Shown: positions 56,490 through 64,000 of the stretch, piece after piece
Numbering within the stretch: position 1 is the stretch's first letter
How the letters are laid out: each line of letters starts with the position of its first letter
Assembly: GCF_019175285.1 (NCBI RefSeq)
Contig: NC_056523.1
Coordinates: 186,034,418-186,098,417, forward strand
DNA from: Sceloporus undulatus
Lineage: Eukaryota; Chordata; Lepidosauria; Squamata; Phrynosomatidae
Direction of reading: 5' to 3'
DNA length: 64,000 bases
Program-made: the position numbers and the translations under genes
The notes under the pieces: generated by a model
Told to the model about the DNA's origin: nothing
Database searches by the model: none
Seen by the model: the letters and a program-made list of their open reading frames with translations, nothing else

Positions 56490-56712
56490 GGACCTAGGCA
56501 TCCTCCTTTTCCAGGACATGCTCTACATCCCACCCTTCAGTCCAGAAGGAATCCCAAAATGTCCTCCATTCTGAGCAGGACTAAGAAGCATGAGTTTATA
56601 TTTATACAAGTTGTTTTTAAGCATTTAATTTGGTCATGTCCCACCTTTCTCTTGCGCGTCCTACATTTTGTGGTGCTTTGTCCTCCTTTGCAGTTATGAC
56701 ACCCTGCCTTAA
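56490..56712. mobile_element. hAT 'GTCCTCC' family copy
   Basis: The phrases 'catcctccttttccaggac' and 'cctcctttgcagttatgaca' mark the ends. The interior phrases match 55877-56087 in reverse. Confidence 0.65.
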
Positions 56713-56725
56713 CAAGACAAGAAAG

Positions 56726-56934
56726 CTGCATCCAGACTGCAGAAATAACCCAATTTGATGCCACTTTAACTGCCACGGCTCCATCCTATGGAACATTGCA
56801 GTTTGGTAAGCTATTTCCCCTTCTCTGCCAGAGAGCTCTGGTGCCACAACAAAATACAAAGCATGGAACCATAACAGTTAAAGTGGTGTCAAACTGGATT
56901 ATTCTTGCAGTGTGGAGGCAGCTTTTGAGATGCA
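56726..56934. mobile_element. Palindromic MITE, GGCTGCATCC family
   Basis: The left arm 'gctgcatccagactgcagaa' and right arm 'ttattcttgcagtgtggagg' are inverted, with 'ccttctctgccagagagct' in the centre. Confidence 0.7.
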
Positions 56935-57103
56935 GTTTGCCTCTGCAGATGTGGTTTATGAATGTGCCTCTATTGCATTAAGGAGGAGGCTTTGCAACAT
57001 TAATGGACTCAGCCTGGAAGTGGTTCCACCCCAGATGCAAATCTCATTCATTGATCATGATCACCTCACTAAATAGCAACGAAAGGAAGCCCTTAGCAGC
57101 AGC

Positions 57104-57175
57104 TCCCATATGGTCTAGCGGTTAGGATTCCTGGTTTTCACCCAGGCGGCCCGGGTTCGACTCCCGGTATGGGAA
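57104..57175 (+). tRNA. tRNA-Glu (anticodon TTC)
   Basis: This 72-base cloverleaf has acceptor arms TCCCATA and TATGGGA with discriminator A. The anticodon stem CCTGG/CCAGG holds TTC, and the T arm is CCGGG TTCGACT CCCGG. The A box (TGGTCTAGCGG) and B box (GGTTCGACTCC) are intact. A TTTT terminator follows at 57184-57187. No intron. Confidence 0.96.
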
Positions 57176-57345
57176 CGGCATACGTTTTGTGTACGTTCCT
57201 CAATCAGCCCATGCTGCGTCTCTCAGTATCTTTCATAATCTGAAAAGGGCTTGGCAGTGGGGCCTGTGCTTGGCTCCAGCACAGTCTTATAGAAGGGGAA
57301 AGAAATGGTATTTTTATCCCTCCACCACAATGGGAAAGTACAGGC

Positions 57346-58106
57346 TGACCAGGGGTCCTCCTTTTCCCAAGGCATGTCCTACATTTCAGCCTTCTGTCCA
57401 GGTTGGAATTCCAAAACGTCCTCCATTTTGAGCATCACTAAGAAGCATGGACTTACATTTATGTAATTCATTTTATTATTACTATTATTATTATTATTAT
57501 TATTATTATTTAATGTATCAATATAAATTTATACATCTTAGGCATGCTCAAAATGGAGGCCATTCAAAGAAAATGGAGGACATGGCCAAATAAAAGCTGA
57601 AAGCACTCACAGAAATATAAATTCATTCTTCGTAGTCATGCTCAAAATGGAAGACATTCAAGGAAAATGAAGGATGTGACCTAGATTATTATTATTATTA
57701 TTATTATATATATATATATAAAATATAATATCAATATATTATTATATCTATATAGCTATATGTTAATATACATATTAATATATATTAATATATCTATATT
57801 AGCATATATATATAATAAATTGATATATTGATATATTATAATAGATATATAGTATTAATATAACAACAACAACAACAATAATAATACATTTAATGTAGGT
57901 CATATAATTTTTCTTGAATGTCCTCTATTTTGAGCATAGCTAAGAAGCATGAATTTATATTTCTGTGAGTGCTTTTAGCTTTTATTTGGCCATGCCCTCC
58001 ATTTTCCTTGAATGTCCTCTATTTTGAGCATGGCTAAGATGAAGCATGAATTTATATTTGTGTGAGCGTTTTTAGCTTTTATTTGGTCATGACGTCCATT
58101 ATTCTG
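57346..58106. mobile_element. hAT 'GTCCTCC' family copy expanded by simple repeats
   Basis: It starts CAGGCTGACCAGGGGTCCTCC and carries repeated internal units ('atgctcaaaatggag', 'gtcatgcc') around an ATT array (57474-57512) and a TA-rich block (57690-57890). The right end is lost in the gap; the copy after the gap supplies it. Confidence 0.6.
57690..57890. repeat. AT-only palindrome-rich block
   Basis: About 200 bases are almost entirely A and T, with ATATAT and 'atattaatatatattaata' self-complementary stretches. It ends in an AACAAC run. Confidence 0.9.
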
Positions 58107-58131
58107 NNNNNNNNNNNNNNNNNNNNNNNNN
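58107..58131. other. Assembly gap (25 N)
   Basis: Twenty-five N bases. The sequences on both sides of the gap are two versions of one region (see the duplication entry). Confidence 1.
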
Positions 58132-59332
58132 AGGCAGCTTTTGAATGCAGTTTCGCCTCTGCAGTGTGGTTTATGAATGTGTGCCTCTATTGCATTAAGG
58201 AGGAGGCTTTGCAACATTAATGGACTCAGCCTGAAGTGGTTCCACCCCAGAAGCAAATCTCATTCATTGATCATGATCACGTCACTAAATAGCAACGAAA
58301 GGAAGCCCTTAGCCGCAGCTCCCATATGGTCTAGCGGGTTAGGATTCTGGTTTCACCCAGAGCGGCGGTTGTCGATCCCGGTATGGAACGGCATACGTTT
58401 TTGTGTATCCTTCCTCAATCAGCCCATGCTGGTCTCTCAGTATCTTTCACAATCTGAAAAGGCTGCTTGGCAGTGGGGCCTGTGCTTGGCTCCAGCACCA
58501 GTCTTATAGAAGGGGAAAGAAAAGGTATTTTTATCCCTCCACCACAATGGGAAAGTACGGCTGACCAGGGGTCCTCCTTTTCCCAAGGCATTGTCCTACA
58601 TTCTAGCCTTCTGTCCAGGTTGGAATTCCAAAACGTCCTCCATTTTGAGTAGCATCACTAAGAAGCATGGACCTTACATTTATGTAATTCATTTTATTTA
58701 TTACTATTATTATTATTATTATTATTATTTAATGTATCATTAAATTTATACATCTTAGGCATGCTCAAAATGGAGGCATTCAAAGAAAATGGAGGACATG
58801 GCCAAATAAAGCTGAAAGCACTCACAGAAATATAAATTCATTCTTCGTAGTCATGCTCAAATGGAAGACATTCAGAAAATGAAGGATGTGACTAGATTAT
58901 TATATTATATATTATTTTATTATATACATATATATTATATTATATATATATAATATTCAATATATTATTATATCTATAAGCTTATGTTAATACATATTAA
59001 TATATTAATATATCTATATTAGCATATATATATATATAATAAATTGATATATTGATATTATAATAAATACTATAGTATTTAATATAATAACAACAACAAA
59101 AAACAACAATATAATACATTTAATGTAGTCATATAATTTTTCTTGAATGTCCTCTATTTTGAGCTAGCTAAGAGCTGAATTTATATTTCTGTGAGTGCTT
59201 TTAGCTTTTATTGGCATGCCCTCCATTTTCCTTGCAATGTCCTCTATTTTGAGCATGGCCTAAGATGAAGCATGAATTTATATTTGTGTGAGCGTTTTTA
59301 GCTTTTATTTGGTCATGACGTCCATTATTCTG
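58132..59332. repeat. Probable false duplication of 56916-58106
   Basis: The block is colinear with 56916-58106, including the tRNA and hAT parts, but scattered single-base gains and losses occur in runs. Both copies contain 'gacgtccattattctg'; only the second copy continues into unique sequence. This is what raw-read gap filling produces. Confidence 0.85.
58320..58387 (+). pseudogene. Degraded tRNA-Glu copy (likely assembly artefact)
   Basis: It matches the tRNA at 57104-57175 but has base gains and losses in the D arm, anticodon stem (GGTTTCACCC) and T arm, so it cannot fold properly. The changes are of the kind seen across the whole duplicated block. Confidence 0.85.
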
Positions 59333-59469
59333 GAAGGTCCTACATTTTACAGGGCCTGGTCCTCCTTTGCAGTGAGGATATCTGTTCACCCTCTCTGTAA
59401 GCCACTCTAAGAGCCTTTGTGGCTGAAAAGTGGGTATAAATATTCTAAATAAATAAATGGGGAAAGTAG

Positions 59470-59471
59470 GA

Positions 59472-59515
<44 letters not shown>

Positions 59516-59517
59516 AA
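59470..59517. repeat. GAAA microsatellite
   Basis: About 12 GAAA units. A second GAAA array lies at 62694-62731. Confidence 0.95.
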
Positions 59518-59781
59518 TTTCATGCTGGCATGCAAAATTAAAACTGGAATCTGTTCCTTTTTTCCCCTCCAAATACCAATAAATAAAAGTGTGTTAGTCT
59601 GGAAAAACCAGTATGCAAAGGGATCTTTGAGACTTTTTGCATACTCCTTTTTTTTTGTAAAAGCTTTTACAATTCACACATACATTCCCTCCAGAATATA
59701 TGTCCCCATCATGATTTATTGGATAAATGAGGGGCTAAGAACAGAAACAGTAAAATGCAGACCTCTGACTAACATCTTCAA

Positions 59782-59783
<2 letters not shown>

Positions 59784-59838
<55 letters not shown>
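59784..59838. repeat. AAT microsatellite
   Basis: About 18 AAT units; it creates long poly-Ile and poly-Tyr frames that are not genes. Confidence 0.95.
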
Positions 59839-59845
59839 TTTCTCC

Positions 59846-59965
59846 TGTATGGTTTTTAACATCTTGCCTGACGAAGAAGGTTCGAAATCTTGCAACATGT
59901 ATATTGTGCATTTGGGATGGTCCCATAAAGGTATCACTGTTTGGTGCGTTTTTGTTTGGATGAAT
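59846..59965. repeat. 'cttcttcatcag' family, reverse copy
   Basis: It reads 'gcctgacgaagaaggttcga' and 'cccataaaggtatcactg', the complement of 56205-56345. Confidence 0.6.
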
Positions 59966-59984
59966 GAGAGTAACAGATGGCAAA

Positions 59985-60150
59985 GGGGGACATCACACTG
60001 TCCTGACAACAAAGGGGGACAACAAGGCACTGCCAAATGTGGGCATTCAGGGGGAAATGGAGGACATTTCCAAAGAAAAGTGAAAAACACTCATGGAAAT
60101 CTAAACCCATGCTTCTTAGTCATCCTCAAAATGGAGGCTATTTTTTGGAA
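59985..60150. mobile_element. hAT 'GTCCTCC' family fragment
   Basis: It contains 'gggggacaacaaggcactgc', 'ggaggacatttccaaag' and 'cttagtcatcctcaaaatgg'. One end is lost. Confidence 0.6.
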
Positions 60151-60498
60151 ATTTTTTTGCGGGGGGAGGAATAAAAATACAACCTTATTCTCCCATTGTG
60201 GTGGAGGGATAAAAACATCAGTGATTGACCTTTCCTTTGTGGCAAAGCATTGGAGACTATATATGTCCCCATTATAGCTTACTGGATGAATGAGGATAAC
60301 AGAGGGAATAATAATAATAATAATAATAATAATGGAATAGGGGGGTAATAAAAATCAAGGGTAACACAGGGAAAGGGGGGAGGGATAAAAATAAAATCAT
60401 TCTTTCCCATTTGTTTTAAACACCAACCCAGGAGCATGCATTGGCATAGCTGTTGAATCTAGATGATTGAAAGCTGTCAATAAAGCAAAACAGGCGCT

Positions 60499-60570
60499 TT
60501 CCCATACCGGGAGTCGAACCCGGGCCGCCTGGGTGAAAACCAGGAATCCTAACCGCTAGACCATATGGGA
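60499..60570 (-). tRNA. tRNA-Glu (anticodon TTC)
   Basis: On the minus strand the 72 bases are identical to the copy at 57104-57175, including anticodon TTC and both internal promoter boxes. A TTTT terminator lies just beyond (AAAA on plus at 60487-60490). Confidence 0.96.
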
Positions 60571-60816
60571 AAAGCTGGCCATGCTTTTCATGTAATGTGT
60601 CTTGGACTAAATGAAGAGAAAGCATTCATAGGTGCATACAGAAAAATCAGATTTATTTCTGAGTGCATGTGTGAACATTGCTCTCCCCCTTTTAAAAACA
60701 GCAAAGCCCTTTTTCTTTCCTGTAACCTAAAGAAAGATTTAGTATATATATTTTAGTATATACACTATGTTTTTAAAAAGTATTAGCAAAAAAACCAACA
60801 GCCCCAAAACAAGTCT

Positions 60817-60888
60817 TTCCCATACCGGGAGTCGAACCCGGGCCGCCTGGGTGAAAACCAGGAATCCTAACCGCTAGACCATATGGGA
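60817..60888 (-). tRNA. tRNA-Glu (anticodon TTC)
   Basis: Identical to the copies at 57104 and 60499. It lies about 250 bases upstream of the 60499 gene on the same strand. Termination would use TTTT at about 60805-60808. Confidence 0.96.
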
Positions 60889-61039
60889 AAGGGCTTTAGC
60901 CACTGGCAAGCCATGCGCAGCCCAATCCAGGGCAGAGCACTAGTTGTTGATGCCTTCTAGAGGGACAGGTGAGAATTGCACATCTCATTTTGTTACCTTT
61001 AAGAATTGAGGCTGGAGCATTGCCCTGTGATCCTCACAG

Positions 61040-61170
61040 AATGACCAGCTGTCATAAATGCAAAGGAGGACAAGGCACCACAAAGTGTAGGGCATTCAAT
61101 TAAAAAATGTAGGACATTACCAAAATAAAAGCTACAAACACTCATAGAAATGTAAATTCATTTCATAGGC
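61040..61170. mobile_element. hAT 'GTCCTCC' family fragment
   Basis: It begins CAGAATGACCAGCTGTC and contains 'gcaaaggaggacaaggcacc' and 'caaacactcatagaaatgt'. The right end is missing. Confidence 0.65.
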
Positions 61171-61179
61171 CTCCACCCA

Positions 61180-61300
61180 AAGCATCTGAGGAAGTAGACT
61201 GAAGCCTACGAAAGCTCATGCTGCCAACTTCTTTCTTTCATTTAGTCTCAAAGGTCTACAACGTCTCGCTACATACTGATTCTGCAGACTGACATGGCTA
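61180..61300. repeat. Dispersed repeat 'gaagtagact...gaaagctca' family
   Basis: The phrases 'atctgaggaagtagactgaa', 'cgaaagctcatgctgcc' and 'tctcaaaggtctacaacg' match 50990-51075. Confidence 0.6.
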
Positions 61301-61394
61301 TTATATCTTTGAATTCACTTCATATCGTTTATTTACATATTTGTTGATCCCGATTCATGGCGGCCCTGTGGATGAGACATCTCCAAGACACTAT

Positions 61395-61531
61395 CTGGTG
61401 GTCTCCAAACTGTGCTTTTAAAAGGGTTTTGGACTGCAGCTCCCAGAATCCCAGACTACTGGCCAATATGGCTGAGGCTTCTGGGAGCCAAAGTCCAAAA
61501 TCTCTTAAAGGGCACAGTTTGGGGACCACTG
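61395..61531. mobile_element. hAT-type palindromic MITE
   Basis: The left end CTGGTGGTCTCCAAACTGTG and right end CACAGTTTGGGGACCACTG are inverted copies, with 'ttggactgcagctcccagaa' and 'cttctgggagccaaagtcc' inside. It is the same family as 29067 and 51665. Confidence 0.7.
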
Positions 61532-61535
61532 CTAT

Positions 61536-62260
61536 ATCCTCCACTCCTCTGCTTAGATCCTGTAAATTCATACATGTGACCTCCTTTATAGAGTCCATCC
61601 ATCTTGCATGCAGTCTTCCTCTCTTTCTACATCTCTCCACTTTTCCTAGCATTATTGTCTTTTCCTTCTCATGATGTGACCAAAGTATGGCAGCCTCAAT
61701 TTTATCACCTTGGCTTCCAGGGAGATTTCAGGCTTGATCTGTTCAGGGACCCATTTCTTTGTCTTTTTGGCTGTCCATGGTATCCACCATGCTCCATCAC
61801 CACATATCAAATGAATTGATTTTCCTCCTATCTGCTTTCCTACTGTATTTTATTAAGTACTCCTCCATACTTTTCTGATGAACTTATCTTCGTTAAAATG
61901 CCTTGTTGGCTTGCAATATACTTACAGGCCTCTGAACAAGACAAATGATTAAAACTGTACCAACAAACCCTTGACTGAATCTACATTTAAATTGCTCCTT
62001 TCATGTCTCCATTGTGCTGAAATCAATGCAAAAACTGTTTCAATGTTTGCCTTGTGTCCTCAAGCAGCCCATTGCCTAACACATTTGCTGTCCTTTTCCT
62101 CCATGAGAAAGAAATGCGCCCTGAGCTCTGGGTGCGGGTCTTGTCTTCTGCTGCTCCTAGGAAAAAAACATTAAACAAGATCCATCCTATCCCTCTATTT
62201 ACAGCAAAGACAACTTGCCAAGGAAACACGTTTATCGAAGCAAATGTAATGCTACTCAAT
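61536..62260. other. Intergenic stretch, nothing recognised
   Basis: I see no tRNA, exon or well-defined mobile element. Frames here lack family similarity. Confidence 0.4.
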
Positions 62261-62263
62261 GGG

Positions 62264-62370
62264 TTTCTTTAGTGATGCTCAAAATGGGAGGCATTTTGGA
62301 GTTCCTCCTGGACAGAAGGTTGAAATGTAGGATATGTCCTACAAAAGGAAGACATTTGGTCACCCTGGCT
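62264..62370. mobile_element. hAT 'GTCCTCC' family, right-end fragment
   Basis: It reads 'gtgatgctcaaaatgggagg', 'ttcctcctggacagaagg' and 'gacatttggtcaccctgg'. Confidence 0.65.
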
Positions 62371-62574
62371 CCTCAGCCATGAAAGAAGCAGGAGGAAGAC
62401 TTCAAACTGCAGCCTTCTTCAAGTTATATCCTTTCTCCCTCTTCCATCTCCTCTTGGTTTCCCCCCATGTTCTGTTTGTTTGTTTTACTCTTTAATTTCC
62501 TCTTCCTCATTCATGCTTTTTTTTCTCAGTTACTGTACTTGGCTCTTAAGATGAAACATAGATGGGGAGGTACA

Positions 62575-62694
62575 GTATCATCCAAAATCCACAAAACAGT
62601 GATACCTTTATGGGACCAAATATACATGTTGCAAGTTTTCCAAGCTCCACTGGCTTCTTCATCAGGCCATGGTGTTAAACATCATACAGGAAAG

Positions 62695-62729
<35 letters not shown>

Positions 62730-62731
62730 AT
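62575..62731. repeat. 'cttcttcatcag' family copy with GAAA tail
   Basis: It reads 'gtttatggg'-type sequence (gatacctttatgggaccaaa), 'ccactggcttcttcatcagg' and ends in a GAAA run. Confidence 0.6.
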
Positions 62732-63128
62732 AGATGTTATTAGTCATAGCTCTGCATTTGGTCAAGATGCTGTGATTATTGTCCTCAATTCAGATGGTAT
62801 GAAGGGGTATTTGTCCCAGCAGGCCCCCTCCTCCTTCTGCCATGTAAGAACTGGGAAATTTAGTCCAGAAAATAAACTTTAAATTCCATTAGCAAAACAA
62901 ACAGCGACTATGTTTTAGATCCAGTTTGTCTACAGCGTGATTTGCCATCTCCTTGCAACTCTGTCCTTAATACCAAAGTTCTTAAGAGTTCTTGCAGCTA
63001 CTGGACGAGGGTCACATTTTCCATACAAGTGAGATTGATCACCAACCTTTTAAAGTGTCAATCTATAGCCAATATTTATCTCTATACCTTAAGTGATTGG
63101 TCTCCTGGGTCTTTAAAAAAGCACCTCT

Positions 63129-63571
63129 TTCCCATACCAGGAGTTGAACCCGGGCCGCCTGGGTGAAAACCAGGAATCCTAGCCGCTAGACCAGGGGTAG
63201 GCAACCCTTTTGAGCCAGGGGCCGGGTTACTGTCCCTCAGACAACTGGGGGGCCGAAGCCAAAAAATAAATAATTTAAAAAAAATTAAATAAATAAATAA
63301 ACTGGGACAAATGTAGGACAAAATTTTCAAATGGAGGGCACTTTTTTATAAAAATGGAGGACATGAGAAAAAAATTGCTGATTTTTAAAAAAACGTTAAG
63401 ATAAATGCATGTTTCTGAGGCTTCTATAGACAATTGCCCCACCATGCCCCTCGCATGAGACGCCAAAGGCCTCGGCGGCAGGACCGGGCTGGGGCCGGTC
63501 CCAAGGCCTCGTCGGGCCGCATCCGGCCCACGGGCCGCAGGTTGCCTATCCATGCGCTAGACCATATGGGA
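63129..63571 (-). pseudogene. tRNA-Glu(TTC) gene split by a hAT-type element
   Basis: On the minus strand nucleotides 1-17 of the tRNA lie at 63571-63555 and nucleotides 10-72 at 63191-63129; eight bases are in both halves. The TTC anticodon stem is intact, but three bases differ from the intact copies (one in the D arm, two in the T arm). The insertion cuts the A box, so transcription by RNA polymerase III from the normal promoter is unlikely. A T6 run lies after the 3' half. Confidence 0.93.
63192..63554. mobile_element. hAT-type non-autonomous element inside a tRNA-Glu gene
   Basis: It is 363 bases with ends CAGGGGTAGGCAACC and GGTTGCCTATCCATG (13 of 15 paired). CGCTAGAC, the tRNA D-arm sequence, flanks both sides exactly (63184-63191 and 63555-63562). 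Internal phrases (gagccaggggccgggttac, gggccgcatccggcccac) are self-complementary. No transposase frame. Confidence 0.9.
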
Positions 63572-64000
63572 CAGAGCTACCAAAACTATCACTGAATCAA
63601 AGGCTATAGATAACAACACAACATAACCTACTTGAAAGAATTGCCCTTCATGATAAAGTATTTATTTTTTCATATGGCAAATTCCTTTACAATTGGTTTT
63701 TTAAAATAGTGGGTGGTTGTGTGCTATGATTTTTATCTTTAATTCTATTTTTTAAAAAATATTTTTTCAAATTAATGGCATTTTGATATGTCATGTTTGT
63801 TCGTTTCTTAAGTTTTTATCATCAGGGTTTTAACTTTACTTTGTTTTAGTCTTCTTGTGAGCTGCTTTGGGTCCCATGTTTGGAGAAAGGTGGCATATAA
63901 ATAAATACAGGAAAGCAAATCAATTCTCCAAGCAGCACTCGTTTACGCTTTGGGTCCTGGCAGCTTTCATTTGTTATATATTTTGAATGTCTTTGTTTAA
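63572..64000. other. AT-rich end of window with LINE tail
   Basis: A LINE 3' tail in the plus direction lies at about 63850-63908 ('gtgagctgctttgggtccc', 'aaaggtggcatataaat'). I see nothing else. Confidence 0.5.

Noticed and set aside
57975-58256. 93-codon frame across the N gap
   Set aside because: It contains unknown residues from the gap and joins two versions of the same repeat.
59522-60277. Long 251-codon plus-strand frame with poly-Ile run
   Set aside because: It runs through an AAT microsatellite and pieces of two repeats and has no start context, splice support or family similarity.
63275-63553. 92-codon frame inside the transposon in the tRNA gene
   Set aside because: It shows no transposase motif. 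The self-complementary ends make open frames by chance.

Overview
The window reads as squamate (lizard, probably iguanian) nuclear DNA. It has long introns, abundant tRNA-derived SINEs of two lizard types (one with a TTGTTGTT/ACAACA tail, one ending in ACCTTT repeats), CR1/L2-type and L1-type LINE pieces, many palindromic DNA-transposon MITEs and AAT/GAAA microsatellites. The species was not determined.

Layout: (1) 1-6263 holds no coding exon and is probably intron 1 or the upstream flank of RBM10. (2) 6264 to about 27.5 kb, plus strand: a complete RBM10 coding region of 23 exons and 945 predicted residues, ending in MVTRFNETD. It has every expected domain: two RRMs, a RanBP2 zinc finger, OCRE, a C2H2 finger and a G-patch. 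(3) About 27.48-35.61 kb, minus strand, convergent with RBM10: an 8-exon Nudix hydrolase of the DUF4743/NUDT20-24 (thiamine-pyrophosphokinase-related) family. One splice acceptor appears to lack a G. (4) About 36.6-55.2 kb, minus strand: an adiponectin-receptor (PAQR) gene with 7 coding exons and 373 residues, related to ADIPOR1 but mixed and more divergent than that protein normally is. (5) 57-63.6 kb: a tRNA-Glu(TTC) cluster inside dense repeats. Three copies are identical and intact, one is split by a hAT-type transposon with an 8-bp target duplication, and one is an error-ridden copy next to a 25-base N gap that looks like an assembly duplication of about 1.2 kb.

The three protein genes are unrelated in function: a nuclear splicing regulator, a soluble hydrolase and a membrane receptor-hydrolase. 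RBM10 and the Nudix gene converge and share an overlapping pair of ATTAAA signals. The RBM10 locus keeps several sites expected for regulated splicing: an in-frame exon 4, frame-breaking exons 6 and 12 with a very weak exon 6 donor, the GTGGTG tandem donor behind the human V354 isoforms, and a CAGCAG acceptor. No RNA virus, CRISPR or prokaryotic-type system is present. The most unusual items are the transposon-split tRNA gene, the possible third adiponectin receptor, the DUF4743 Nudix gene and the false duplication at the gap.
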